The notes beneath the pieces are model-generated. The model worked only from the letters and a program-made list of their open reading frames with translations. It was not told the origin of the DNA and did no database searches. Below are positions 1 to 11,464 of a stretch of DNA of 28,678 nt, piece after piece. Position 1 is the stretch's first letter; each line of letters starts with the position of its first letter. Origin of the DNA: Mesotaenium endlicherianum. Lineage: Eukaryota > Streptophyta > Zygnematophyceae > Zygnematales > Mesotaeniaceae. The DNA is taken from positions 69,364 to 98,041 of the forward strand of contig WELA01012833.1 of the NCBI GenBank assembly GCA_009602735.1, given 5' to 3'. A program made the translations under genes and the position numbers.

Positions 1-119
1 GCGGGAGGGAGGGGCGGGAGGGAGGTAGGGGGGGAAGGAGGTAGGGGGGAAGAGAGGCAGCAGGAGGAAGGGAGGGTGGATGGGGGGAAGGGGAGGGGAA
101 GGGGGAAGGGAGGGAGAGG
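1..119. repeat. G-rich polypurine tract
   Basis: The first 119 bases are almost pure G and A, with many runs of three or more G separated by one to a few bases (GGGAGGGAGG-type units). Such a tract could form a G-quadruplex or triplex on the + strand. It lies about 750 bases upstream of the first gene. The tract is seen directly; any structure or role is inference. Confidence 0.8.
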
Positions 120-427
120 TGCAGACACAGAAGTGCACTTTACACGCTCCCCTTGAGATCCTTGCCTTCTGTGCACACATGGCTCCCCTTTCGTCGGGGG
201 GTCCTCTGCTGGTCCGCGTTTCCTCCTCCAGCAGGTTGCCCCCTCTGGTCTTCCTCACTGTGAAATAGGTAGTGCCTGCTCTCGTCCTGAGAGCACGTGC
301 ATGGGGTTGTGGCTGTCGCCATTTAGTGAAAGAGACTCACACGAGCAAGCATCGCCCGTCAGCGCTCTCTCTTACTCTGGCCACACACAAAGTGTACAAC
401 ACACGGACACCCACATCCACACACACA

Positions 428-463
<36 letters not shown>

Positions 464-874
464 CAATCACTCACACACACACACAAACACACTCACACAC
501 ACACACACACACACATATGCCCACGCACACAAAGGGACACACTTGCGCAACACGACACAAGAGGTCGGAGGGGTATGCACGGGATAGAAGGAGAGAGAGA
601 GAAAAAGAGACGGACAAGGGAGACAGGGAGACGCTTAATTTGCTCTACACGTCCTAACTTGTCTCTTCCACATGTCTCTCTCACCTGTCCTCTCCTCTAC
701 CAGACTGCCGCCATCCAACCCCCCATCCAGGGTCAGCGGACGGGCGTCGCTCGGGCGCAGCAGAGGCTGGCAGACTTGTGGACAGCTCCCAGGGTTTTGG
801 CAACCGCCACAGGCAGGGGTCATCGGGCGGGTGCCGGTGCCAGCTGGCAGGATCGCGGCGCGCCACACGCAGCG
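120..874. other. 5' flank of the first gene, no gene seen
   Basis: No coding region is convincing here. Open frames through this stretch are produced by the CA/ACGC microsatellite. The stretch ends in a GC-rich segment with one exact palindrome TGCCAGCTGGCA at 838-849, about 25 bases before the proposed start codon at 875. It may hold the promoter and 5' leader of the gene that follows, but I see no clear TATA box. Confidence 0.4.
427..514. repeat. (ACGC)n and (CA)n microsatellite
   Basis: An ACGC tetranucleotide run (about 427-464) passes into a CA dinucleotide run (about 471-514). Alternating purine-pyrimidine DNA of this kind can adopt Z-form. It lies in the 5' flank of the gene starting at 875. 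Confidence 0.95.
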
Positions 875-3800
875 ATGAACAACACGAAGAAACCCCCCAG
901 GCCGCCCAAGCCTCCCTCGAAGGGGCCGGCGGGGGAGGCGGGTGAGCGAGGGGAGTCGAAAGTGGCCCTGTCGCCCAATAGGAGGAGGAGGGCCGCCTCT
1001 CCCGGCAGGTCAGCGAGGATGAAGGCGGGGGGGAAAAGCAGGAAGAGCCCCAAGGGCGCCGACTGCGTGACAACTGTCCTGGCGCTGCTGCTGACGGTGC
1101 TGTTTGCGGTCCTCGTCATCATCCAAGGTGAGGAGAAGTGCCAGCTCACTCTTACGTGGCCAAGTGGCGGGGTGGGTGGGTGAGCGGGTGGGTGGGGGGG
1201 AGGGGAAGGGAGGCCAAGGGGGCAGCGTGGGGCACAAAGTGGGGGGCAAGGGCAGAGTTAGAAATCCTTGGACCCGTTTGGGGTCCAACCTTTGCGCTTT
1301 GTCAATGGTTTAGAGGGGTGGGATGGGCGTGGCGGGGGGTGAATGGACAAGTAAGAGGGCACCTTGACGTGTGAGTGGGTGAGGTCAAGTGAGGTGGAAA
1401 CGAGTGGGTGGGAGAGAAAGGGCAGGGCGAGAGTGACCGGGAGGTGGGGTAGGAAGGGGCGGCGGAGTTAGCGGCCGGGATTAGGAGAGCTGCAAGTCAA
1501 GCCGACCCCTGGACCCTCGTCTGGTGAACGAATGGGTGAGGCGCGTTCTGACACGGGGCGGCGGAGCGGGCCGGTGCGGCGCGGGGCGGGCGGGGGNGAG
1601 CCAGGCCGAGGGAGGAGCGGACACGCTGGCCGTCTGTCTCTCTCCCTCGGGGGCAGTGGGGGTGGGCGGGGAGCGGCGCCGGATGGCATTCCACTCGCTC
1701 CCAGAAAATGAGAGTGCCAGAATCAGGCGGCCGAGGTTAGACTGGCGCAGAATGGACCAGCAGTGCGGGGCAGTGCAGAGCGGGGCAGGGGAGGGCAAGG
1801 GAGGGGGGGCAGGGGAGGAGAGTGGAGGGGAGGGGAGGGGAGGGCAGGTTGGAGAGGTCCGGGGATGTGGGAGTGCCTTGATTTTCATTAAGCACATAGG
1901 CGCTCGGTTGCGCGCGTGCGCAGGGCACGCACACACGTACGCGTGCACACGCTTGCTCGCGTTTGCGCGTGAGCAAACACAGAGCTGCACGGGCACCATG
2001 TAACGTGCACTCAAGAGTGCAATCGCACACGCACTTCAGTAATGGGACAATGAGAGTTTACACACACACATATGTGTACATATTTATTTATGTATGCAAA
2101 CCACAAACTGGGTTGTGTACTGTACTCATAAAAATATGTGTGTGAGAGTGGGTTCGTATGAATATATGTACCTGTGTTCCTTCACATGCATCCTACTACT
2201 AGTTTTAACGAGGAAAAGTGTGTAAATTCATGTATATGAACGGATGTTTTGACATGTAATTATATCCTACATGCATTTCCATTATTTATATATGCATACA
2301 TAAGATACACATATGTACAGTATACACGTTTACATGTGCATTTGCATATGTTTAAAAGCTTGTGTAGGTCCATGTAAGTACCTTTGTAGGCGTCTACATG
2401 TAGGTAGGTATATATGTACATTTATGCCTATGTATATCTATGTATAATCATATTCTGTATGTGCCTGTGTGCTCGGGGGTCTGTTATTGCATATCAAAAT
2501 GCCCCTCGATGCCAGCTTCCCAAACGGCATGCTCCCTTTCCAAATGTATGCATCCCCACCCCTGCACCCTATTCACTTTTCCTCCCACCCCACATGCAAA
2601 ACCTTACACGTCTTCTTGCTCCTTTTCCCTCACCCCCCCTCTCTTTCACCCTCTCTGTATGCTCAGGCTTTTCCTCGCAAGACCAGCCACCGCCTGCGGC
2701 AACCGCAGCAGCAGCAGCAGCTGCAGCAGGGGGAATGGAGGGCGACACTTTTACCAGCACCACTACCACTATCACCAATATGACTTCTACCACAAGTAGC
2801 GAGGGGACCACAGGACGCGCCGCAAGCGGGGAGAAAGGATGGACGCAGAGGCAGGACGCTTCAAGCTTGGAGGGCGGCAGCGTGGGCGACAGTGGCAACG
2901 GGGGCGGTGTCCAGCAGAAGCAGCAGCAGCAGGAGCAAGTGCAGCAGCGGCGGCAGGAGCGGCAACAGGAGCAGGAGCAGGAGTGGCAGCAGGAGCGACA
3001 GCAGGAGCAGGAGCTGCGAGCGCTCGCTGCTTCTTCTTCTTCTTCTTCTCCCGCTTCTTCTCGCCTGCCGCAGACGAGCCGCAACGGCCGACTGGGATTG
3101 GCTGACGACGACGACGACGACGTCAGCGCCCGCCAGGTGGCATCCAGAGGAGTTGCGCTGTCTCCGGCGTCGGTGTCAGCCCCGCAGCGTCCGAGATCCG
3201 CACGCAGATTGGGGCTGGGAAGGAGCTCCGCCAGGCTCGGGCCAGGATCCTCTAACAAGGTCGAAGGCGACGAGTTGGAGACGGCAGGAGGAGGAGGAAG
3301 AGGAGGAGGAGGAGCAGGAGGAGAAGGGTGGGGGGCAGAAGGAGGAGGAGCTCGAGAGGGTGAGCTGGAAGTGGGAGGTGGGGGAAGAGGAGAAAGATGG
3401 GAGGGGGGCACATCAGGCGGGGGCGGTTTGCGCCTGGGAGATTCATCGGACTCGGACGCAGATGCAGAGTATGTGGACGCCGTGGATGCAGATTCGGACG
3501 TACTTGTGAGCGGTGGCGCAAGCATGGGCGGGGGTGCCAGAAGAGGTCCAGGCGGAGAGGGAGGTGCAGATTCCGGCGTGTCGGGTGCAGGTACGCGCAT
3601 GCACGCACAGCATCATGAGGTGCATGCACGTACGCCCGCCCGCACAGATGCAAGTACCGAGGCGGTCGAGTTTGGCGGCACTCCCGGAGAGGCGAGGGGA
3701 TACGCGGAGGGGGAAGCGGAGGAGGAGGTTGAGGGAGAAGGGGAGGGAGGGGCCAATCGGGACGAGCGCTTGAGGATGAGACGATTAGAGCGAAGAGCAG

Positions 3801-4288
3801 GGGAAAGGGATGGGGCAGGGGGGGGGAGAGGGGGGGAAGCAGGCGCCGTGGGAGAGGGTTGGGGAAGGGGTGGGAGAGAGGACGATTGGGGAGACGTGCA
3901 GATAGAAGGTGGAGTGAACGGTGGGGGCAGGAGTGGGAGCAGGGAGGGAGGCCAAGGGGAGAGAGAGGGAGAGCGAGAGGGAGGGCGCGAGGGAGAGGGA
4001 GAGGGAGAGGGAGAGGGTGGAGCCGAAGAAGAGCGTGCACGAGGAATGGCGAATGGCTTCGCACGCAGGAAAGCTGGTTCTGCTCTAAAGGTAGGAGGAG
4101 GTGTGGGGCTCGAGTCTGCGGGGGGGAATCCGGGGCAAACGAAAGAGGCAGCTGAGCGGGAGAGATTGGACAAGGTACTGCGCGAGGAGGATCTCGCCGT
4201 CGATTCGAGGGCTGTGAGGGAAGGCGCGTTCCGGTTGCGGGGGAACCTGGGTGGCGGGCTCAACAGGGGAGAATTCGACAATCAATGA
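875..4288 (+). CDS. Probable type II membrane protein with long low-complexity region (2 exons)
   Basis: Two exons are proposed: 875-1127 and 2667-4288, giving 624 residues. The donor is CAAG|GTGAGG. The acceptor follows a long pyrimidine tract ending in GCTCAG|GC, and the phase-1 junction keeps the frame open. Residues 1-62 are Pro-, Lys- and Arg-rich. Residues about 64-83 are a hydrophobic segment (TTVLALLLTVLFAVLVII), which with the basic N-terminus suggests an N-in, C-out topology. The rest is compositionally biased: poly-Ala (about 97-105), a Thr-rich patch, Gln-rich (about 169-203), a six-Asp run near 230, Gly-rich (about 291-342), an Asp/Ser-rich acidic patch (about 343-366), then Gly/Glu/Arg-rich to the end. 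No catalytic domain is visible and I do not recognise the family. Donor-like sites at about 4090 (AAAG|GTAGGA) and 4174 (AAG|GTACTG) mean the gene could splice on past 4288. The exon model is inference from splice signals and frame. Confidence 0.6.
1597..1597. other. Ambiguous base (N)
   Basis: A single N sits inside a G-rich run. It marks a position the assembly could not resolve. Confidence 1.
2060..2470. repeat. AT-rich alternating purine-pyrimidine tract
   Basis: About 400 bases are rich in TATGTA, ACATGTA and TGTACATA words, in sharp contrast to the GC-rich DNA on both sides. It lies in the proposed intron of the membrane-protein gene. The many short palindromic words (TGTACA, TACATGTA, ATGCAT) suggest cruciform-prone or Z-prone DNA. 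No longer repeat unit is evident. Confidence 0.6.
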
Positions 4289-5684
4289 GGCTCTTTCTTT
4301 TTCTCTCTGCTGGTCGGCTGCCTTGCTGGGCCCTGGCCGCGCGGGTGGGGGCCGCGTGGGTAGATCTGTCAGCCCCACTTGGTCAAATCAGAGATTTACT
4401 TTGCGATGCTCTGCTGCCGCAACTCTTGAGGAGGTGCAAGGCGAGAGGGGTTCGAAATTTGGAGGAGAGCTTGCAAACAAGCAAGCGATGAAGGGGAGGA
4501 TATGTATTTTGTTCTTCATTTGTGCGTCGGTGGCAAAGGCCAGAGTGAAGAGACAGGCCGGTCGCCACCCTCGGGGGACCCTGGAACTTTTAGGCTCTTC
4601 TGAGTTCTAATTGTACAGCGTACACCTTAATTACGGTCGTTGGTTTGAGTATGTGGAAGATCGAGCCAAGCGGGGGCGCCAAGCGCCAATGGGTCACCCG
4701 TGATTTGAAGGAGGAGAGAGCAGCAATGTAGGTGGAAAGCATTTGTACAGTTGTGATTGTTTTGTACTCGATCATCTCAATGAAGATGGCTCTCGGAGCT
4801 TGTGGTGGCGAGCCACTGTATCATAGAGTTTATGCGAGTCTACATCATTGCCACAAATTCTGGCGCATGTTGTGGCTCCAAGGGGGGAAAGCTAGGCCAA
4901 AAAGAAAAATCATCAAGCCTGCTGTGGCACAATCTTGGAATCAATGTATCAATTTCCTGGGAAAGCTACCTGTGTTGTCATCATCAGACCCTAATGTTTG
5001 CACCATGATTTAGCGTCCTGGGAGAGCTGCCATCACTACGCACCAAACATATGTATGGGCTATAGCAATCGTATGTATAGGGTATATATTATAAAGTTCT
5101 CTTGTGAGAGTCTGTATGTAAATAAATACGTACATCTACATCCATACACATCGTTCTCATGGGCAGGTCTGCCACTCATGCCCAGTCACGATCAATAAAA
5201 GCCTTCTGAATCACAAGCTCTATGCAATCGTACTCGGTCATTTCCAATTACTTTCTTATGTGGTGCTACTAACTGGTACACCGTTGCGCGCATACGCTAG
5301 TGCTAGCTTTTTGTCCACCCTCAATCAACGTTTTGGCATATAAGATTTAGGCCGACGATTGACTCGATGTGCGTCCGCAGATGCATCAGAGCATCCATGT
5401 GCGACAATTGATTTTGACGATTGTCCTGCTTGATGACGCCCCAGCGGTTGATACATGAGTGCCAGGTGGCACCATGATAGAAAGGGAAACCATGTACCGA
5501 AATAGCGCGCCTGCTGAGCCCACAAACCATGTGCCCACTGCCTGGCAACGTGCCAGTGCGTCCACGTGTCAACTTGGCGCACTGCTGGCAGACCTCCAGA
5601 ACACCTTCTCAATTCCGTCCCCGGGGCAACCAGGCGGGCCGGGCATCTCGCAGCTGCCAAGTGGCGCAACTGCAGGCTGCAATA

Positions 5685-5716
5685 GCTCCGGCTCCGGCTC
5701 CGGCTCCCGCTCCGGC
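5685..5716. repeat. (GGCTCC)n short tandem repeat
   Basis: Five near-identical GGCTCC hexamers in a row, one with a substitution. In one frame they read as Ser-Gly repeats, in the other direction as Pro-Glu repeats. I see no support that either is translated. Confidence 0.85.
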
Positions 5717-6783
5717 TTCAGCTTAGCGTGCACTTCCCGCGCCCAGACTGGCGGCGTTCCCATGGATGAAGATCACGCGTGGAAATCAGCAACATCAGTG
5801 ATAACTCTGTTGTCTGCAATGAAAACCTGAGCTTCACTTGCCAGCTGGCAAGCACCCGTCAACTCCTGAACCTTTGCTCTGCCAGAGGTCAACGCTGAGC
5901 CCTTGCTGCATTACAGCAGCGCGGTTTACATTGTCCACCTGACAATGCCTCATTGACCAGGCGGTCTCGCTAGCTGGGTGCGCAGGCAACCAGTTGTTGG
6001 GCCTAACCCCTGAGGGACAGTTCAAAGCCCTCGCCACCTTAGCACTTCCAAAAAGCCCCCCCGTCATGCCACCTGTTTGACGTTGCCAGTTACCAGTTGC
6101 CAGGTGGCGCTTGTTGAGCTGCCACTTTCAAGCTCAAAAAAGGAGAGAGCGGCGAAGGGACGTGTGGGCAAAGATGGCGGCCCAACTGCCAGTTGGCGAG
6201 CGGACAAGGTTCAGCCAGAACCAAATTCATGACGTGTCTTGGACCCAACAGCTGGGACAGGCTCAGCAAGAGATCTGGAAGCAAGCTTTCTTTGCTGCTG
6301 TGATTGCACCAGCTGTCAGCGTCGAGGGGAGCACAGCTATCCCCCACAAGCAAGGGGGAAGGATGAACTGCGTGGTCATACTGCAGACGTATGCTGACCC
6401 GGCGTTTGGCACGGGAGGTGGGGGTGCGTGAGGCCGTCGCACGATCAGGGGCTGCCAGGTGGATGCCACTTGGAGAACTTTCAGCTTCGACGAAGGCAGC
6501 ACAATGTTTGGGTAACGTCGCTGCAGAGGGCCAAGCGGGCATGACGTGGCATTTAAGAGGTGGGGAGGATGGCTGGCCCCCCGCATCATGGGCACGAAAG
6601 CTGTCAGAGGATTGACGTGCTAAGGCAGTGTCTAGCCACCAAAGTGTGCCACGTGGCAGTCCCACCACGTGCTTGTGAGCTTCTATGATGCAGCCTAGTG
6701 GTACACTGGATTAGCTTGGGCCTAAGGGGGAGTGCAAACTGGGTGGAGGTCAAAGGCCAGCAATGGTCACCGCCGCAGACAAG

Positions 6784-6819
6784 TGGTCAACCTGGTCAAC
6801 CTCGTCAGAGTGGTCAACA
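6784..6819. repeat. Nine-base tandem repeat TGGTCAACC, four units
   Basis: Units start at 6784, 6793, 6802 and 6811. The first two are exact TGGTCAACC, the third is diverged (TCGTCAGAG), and the fourth is TGGTCAACA. TTGACC/GGTCAA words contain a TGAC core like that of the plant W-box, but a regulatory role is speculative. Confidence 0.75.
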
Positions 6820-7976
6820 TATGTTGGCCATGCACGTCCACATAGTCAATTTTTTTTGCGCTGGGCTCGACAACTGCTAGATTAGCCGGGGGCCTTCGAT
6901 CCTAGTGGCAGCGAAATGCAAAAGGTACGTGCGCATGCCGGGCCATGTGGGGAGCATGTGCAGGCGCTGGTGCTGGTGAAGGAGCTACTGCTGCTGCTTG
7001 TGATGCCCTCCTATTTGCATCCCACACATGGAAAGTTTCAACGTCTTCTAGCTCCTCCTGCATGCCCTACCATCTGCTCCCCTTCCCTACCCTCCCTCTC
7101 ACCTCCCCCTCTTTCAAGTCCTGATTTTGACACTCTCACGCTGCCAGGTGTAGCCTTCATGCCCACTTGTAATCCCCGGTTCCAGGGTGCAGAAGGAGTA
7201 GAAGGGGACCATGATGCGTTCGTAAAACGGGTGACTGATGCCAGGTCGCATATCTTAGCTCAGTGGCCGTTTGTACTGTTGCTATCTGCAATGTCCAGCT
7301 CCTTTTATGTTTTGTCGGAATTCACATGAAGGCTGGGTAAAGCTTGAGCTTAAGTGATTCTTTTAAGATTGAAATCTTACAAGAGCTCTGCATGTTCTTG
7401 GCTGCAGGAGACGACCATGCGCACACTCATGAGATTTTAAGGTTTGTAGGTCCCATTGTAGCTTTGACTGGTATTAACTAGCTTTGACTCAGTATACAGG
7501 AAAGCCATAGGAGGTTTAGCATTGAAAGTGCAGAAGACAGGACAGCATGCTGTCCAGATTGCAGTGTGGATTTTATATGGTATATGCTGTAATCACAAAA
7601 CTGCAAATGAGATACAGGAGACATATCATTGCCAGTTGGTGAAATGATGTTATTTCTTTGTCAACTTCCATACATTAGAATTGCTTCTCTCCAGAAGAGA
7701 AACTGTCTACAACCAATACCACTAAGACCTGCACGACTTCAAGACATGTCTAAGCCAATGCTCCTGCTTATGAGACTAACTAGCATAAGCCTTTGGAAGT
7801 TCTCCAAAGGCCCCTTCAAAGCCAATAATATACAAACAGGTAGAGCTTAACCCTTGCCTGGATCTTTACTCACATCTTCACGAAGATGTGACCAGAGCTT
7901 GCTCTTCCTCGAGCTAGCTCCCCACAAGAGGAAGATTTACGTGATAGAAATGTTGCCAGCTGGAATCTACCAGTGG

Positions 7977-8993
7977 CTACATCTCTACCGGAACAAATCT
8001 GCCGTTGACTATTCTGTACATATGTGGCGGGGATCTCCTAGGCCTCAGCCAGCGCCACCTGGCAGCGCTTAGTCTCTTCTCCTCGGAAGAGTCCCGTGCT
8101 AGTTTACTCCTCCTCTTCGTGCTCCCACCTGCCAGGGTTGCGCTCACCTCCATACAGCATGACGATCTCACTTTGAGTTTTGCTCCCAAAATGTCGCTCT
8201 TTGAATCAGTCAGGCATGCTGGCTCATCAGGAGTCTTACGGGTTGGTGTAAGCTCCACAGCTTCACAGAATCGAGATGAAGACGTGGCATGATGGGCTTC
8301 CACCTCCCCGAGGGTTACACTGGAGCTTCCGCCAGGATTTTTCAACAGCTTGCGGAAATAACTGCAGAGGGACTCGCTTGTTCCACTGCTCATTGTCTGA
8401 ACCTTGACTGTCTCTTCCATTCCACATCTCTCTTCTTTGATGACGGGCATTTTCCGTAAGGGACTGCGATCCAGCTTATGTTTTCTGGTCAGAGGCCTTT
8501 GCTGCTTATTCCACAGAAGGTGGTTGAGCTCAAGCAGCTCCCTCATGCTTTCTCCAGTCAAGAATTTGCTCTCGTCTATCTCTATGTTGGCACTCATAGC
8601 AACTGTCGGAGTAGAGACTTGGACCAGAGGGCTTTCTATTGCCGCCCCTGTACTCACATCTTCAGGTGATAAAGCTGACACCAAAGAAGTTTCCTATGAG
8701 GCCTCCATGTTCCATCCAAGCATGACCTTGATTTTGGAAGCTTTGCCAAGAGCATTCAGGATGCTTTGGCGGCCAATCAGGTTCGCAACTCTCCAGCAAG
8801 TTGTCACAGTCTTGGTGAAGCTGCCTTGTTGACGTTTGCCTTCTGACGACCTCATCAAGCGGCAACGGTTGTACTTCCTGTAGGCAGAAAGCACGCGCGG
8901 GAAATACTTAATAAAGAAGAGACGAGTGCCATCTGATATCGATTGAGACCAGGCCCGGGCTTGGTCACGAACTTGTGTGGCCTTCTCTGTCAT
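7977..8993 (-). CDS. Unrecognised coding region with one in-frame TAG
   Basis: One minus-strand frame is open from an ATG at 8993 to a stop at 7977 except for a single TAG at 8694-8696. The upstream part (99 codons) is basic with a hydrophobic patch (RLFFIKYFPRVLSAY). The downstream part (238 codons after the TAG) is hydrophilic, rich in Ser, Glu, Lys and Arg, and ends in a basic stretch (RRSPPHMYRIVNGRF). The composition looks protein-like but I recognise no family. The TAG could mean a pseudogene, a sequence error, or a splice boundary: AAG|GTCATG before it and CTCATAG|GAAAC at it would remove 33 bases in frame, which is very short for an intron. A competing overlapping frame (8662-8865) is also open after a possible acceptor CTGCCTACAG. 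If only the downstream part is used, its first ATG is at 8597. There is no evidence on expression. Confidence 0.45.
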
Positions 8994-11163
8994 GCAGTCC
9001 CAAGACGACCAAGACGAAAAGGACTCGGGTGCCAGATAAAATATTTATGATTCCTCTGCAGTTTCTGCTGTTGTGAACAAGCGCCATTCTGATGACTGCG
9101 AAGAGGAAGGCATAGCAATGAACTTGAGAGGATTAGAAACTTGTACACACAACAATGCCAGAACAATGCGATGGAGAAGAGTGGGAGTAATTAAAGATCA
9201 TGTAACCAAGTCCTTGTGTTGCTGCAGGAGTTCGAAGAGTCCAATATATAGCGAAGCACTTTGCCTCAAGCCAGAACCCAAGCCAAGCCTGCCTCTGTGG
9301 TGGGATGGATAGTGAGTTGGACGAAAACTCCTCTTCAATATGTGGCCGACTGGCAACTGACATAGCCGGCTAAGAATTTTCAGAGCACTCAATAGGCTCG
9401 TGCTTTTGTACATTTTCCTTTTTCTCCAATCAAATGCAATCAGAATCATTGATCGGTTCATTGGACGGTAAGTGTCAATAGCTTCCTGCTTTCTTATACA
9501 CGCGGAAGATAGACAATCAAGATTTAGTCAGGTTGATGACGACGTAAGGTGGACTTATCAATAAAATTAGTATTGTCGATCAACTAAGGTCAAATTACTA
9601 CTGTTGCTTATATTAATTGGTTGGAGTTCTCATTATATAAAGCCTCTTGGGCCTCTTGCAACTAGCCAATATCTTATAGTCAGCCAATGCGTTGTAATTT
9701 ATCCCCTGGGCCTTGATACATCCATGATCCACCTGTCAGTCGCATGTGGGCCATTGCTCTTTCTTTGCAACCAGCCAATGCCTTATAGTCAGCCTTTGTT
9801 CCTTGCTGGCTGGTAGTACAACTCAAAAGGCATTTAGAATGAGCTGACGAGGAAACGATGCACTTACAATCAGACCTATATATGAAAGCAGTGGGCCTGG
9901 CTGAGCTTGGACATGCACTCGAAGTTACTGAGTTCGCGAATGGTGTTGCTGAGTGAGTTGGCGACAATGTCCAATCTCGTGCTAGTTTCGAGATGGGCTA
10001 CTACTTTTTGATTACCCAAGCTACACTGCTTTAGCGATAGCCACGCGGCATTCTACTCAGGCGGTCGGCTTCAGGCTGGAGCTGTATCGAGTCCCATGGG
10101 GTGCTAACTGTCACAATGTGTGCCAAAATATTGATTGTTTTCGGAAACTTTGCAAGTGCGTCCGCCGAAATCCTTGTCTCATTGATTTCGAGCGCAGCGT
10201 TCAATTCCTCCGCAGTGCAATATACGCAGTGCGGTGTATGCATGCGAACAATTGAGTTTTGGCGCAACAACCTCGACAAAAGCGCCAATAGTTGTATTAT
10301 ATTGACAATTATCACATCATATGTGGTCGGATGTATCACAGAGACGACAATGGAATTGATTCTTGGTGCAATGTCGTTAGACCTTTTAAAATAGTTCACC
10401 ACAGTTCGTCAATATTGAATTTCTTTGCACAAACGCAAGAATTATTGAAAAAAATCGCCAACCAAAAATACTTTGATTCTTTTCGCCAAAAGGCCCCTTC
10501 AGATGAAAAGAGTTAGCACCCCATGTCGAGTCCTATCAAGTAGTATCGAACTCAATCCCACTCAATCCAGCTTTTTCGACCCCTATCATCGACTAGAGTC
10601 GTGCAACTGCTGGCCCTGCAGATCCTTTGCGGCTGCAGGCAGGCTGCCTTCCAACTGCCTTCGATGCCCGGTGCTGGAGAAGGTATATACCGTCATGGAT
10701 TGTGGTTGACTTGCACGCGCGCTGTATCGTTGAAAAAGATTGAGGTCGTCGTCAACATATGTGGCAATGTCCTACATGGCAGACTCGTCTATGGTTAGGG
10801 GCCACTTCAGGCCAGGTTCAAGCGGGCTACTCTTGCTTGTATTTTCCTTTATTTTCTGCGGTTGATGTTGGGTACTTAGCTCGTCAAATTTCCGAGGGTT
10901 TTTTTGGTATCATAAGGACTCCCAAACACCGTAGATTTCCATAGATTTTCATGTCGTTGCTACATTGTTTTAACTAGTTCCAATGCACAATTAAGGTCAT
11001 CACAATGTATGTGGTTCATCAGCTATAAGGTATTCAATATTCTTGTGTTCCACAACTTGCTTTTTGTCGCCAGCACCGCAATGTAGATGTTTTTGATTCC
11101 ACACGTTGCTACCTGACCATAATTTCTGACCCTGAATCTTAAACCCTACACCCTGGGCGACAG
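8994..11163. other. Region without a convincing gene
   Basis: No frame is clearly coding. Minus-strand open frames at 9198-9461 and 10031-10402 have ordinary composition but no motif I recognise. A diverged direct repeat built on AGCCAAT and CTTATAGTCAGCC occurs at 9663-9690 and 9772-9797. The DNA is more AT-rich than the flanking genes. Confidence 0.45.
9663..9797. repeat. Pair of 26-base direct repeats
   Basis: AGCCAAT followed by CTTATAGTCAGCC appears at 9663-9690 and again at 9772-9797, about 109 bases apart and with a few mismatches. This may be a local duplication. No mobile-element ends or target-site duplications are evident. Confidence 0.7.
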
Positions 11164-11381
11164 GTGTGGACAAGAGCAGAGAGGAGAGTAGCAAGAAGAA
11201 GGAGCCGGTGATGCGCATCATGGAGCCCTCCTCGCGCCGCTACAGCATCTTCAACTCCTATGCTGAAGCTCGCAACGTCACCTGGTCCCTAAGAGGTCCG
11301 CTGTCGACCCCCTCCAACTCTGGACCTCGGATGGAAGGCACTCCCCTCTCCCGACTTAAGTTCTTAAATGGAAGGCTCTAA
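11164..11381 (+). CDS. Possible internal exon of an unrecognised gene
   Basis: After a possible acceptor (CCCTGGGCGACAG|GT) one + strand frame is open for about 70 codons and looks coding in its first 45: a Lys/Glu-rich start, then MRIMEPSSRRYSIFNSYAEA, with G or C favoured at third positions. The true 3' limit is unclear: GT words at about 11285 and 11300 are poor donors, and the frame runs to a TAA at 11379-11381. It is on the same strand as the possible exon at 12263-12443 and could belong to the same gene. I do not recognise the product. Confidence 0.4.
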
Positions 11382-11464
11382 ACCTGCATCTTTGAACCTA
11401 GAACTTCAAACAGCCCCTTGCCTCCCGCTCATCTCTATCGCCTTACACCAACCACCTGCCGTCT

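Larger units (their letters stand above)
1128..2666 (+). other. Proposed intron 1 of the membrane-protein gene
   Basis: This 1,539-base stretch runs from GTGAGG to a pyrimidine-rich acceptor ending TATGCTCAG. It holds G-rich DNA with one ambiguous base (1597), a GGGGA-rich patch near 1773-1850, a mixed CG/CA alternating patch near 1908-1990, then an AT-rich alternating tract (2060-2470). I see no separate gene inside it. Confidence 0.55.
4289..7976. other. Long region without a convincing gene
   Basis: No frame here reads convincingly as protein. An AATAAA word lies near 5192. A (GGCTCC)n run lies at 5685-5716 and a 9-base tandem repeat at 6784-6819. Variants of the GCCANNTGGC palindrome cluster between 5460 and 6660. 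The word AAAAG|GTACGTG near 6920-6930 resembles a strong + strand donor and could end a very short exon (about 6890-6924), but no partner exon in phase is evident. Open frames such as 5459-5830 (+) and 6090-6668 (-) lack any recognisable motif. Confidence 0.5.

Noticed and set aside
2569..4281. Long minus-strand open frames (for example 2569-3600, 3252-4064, 3613-4281)
   Set aside because: They are antisense to the low-complexity exon and consist of Pro/Ser/Leu runs that mirror Gly/Arg/Glu codons. The + strand frame has splice signals and a membrane segment in phase.
6090..6668. Minus-strand ORF of 192 codons
   Set aside because: Composition follows base composition, both strands are open, and the palindrome variants inside suggest non-coding DNA.
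10031..10402. Minus-strand ORF of 123 codons considered as a retroelement fragment
   Set aside because: No reverse transcriptase, integrase or protease motif could be identified, and the opposite strand is also open.
11138..11153. Telomere-like AAACCCTA word (also near 24543)
   Set aside because: Only single copies occur, not a telomeric or interstitial array.
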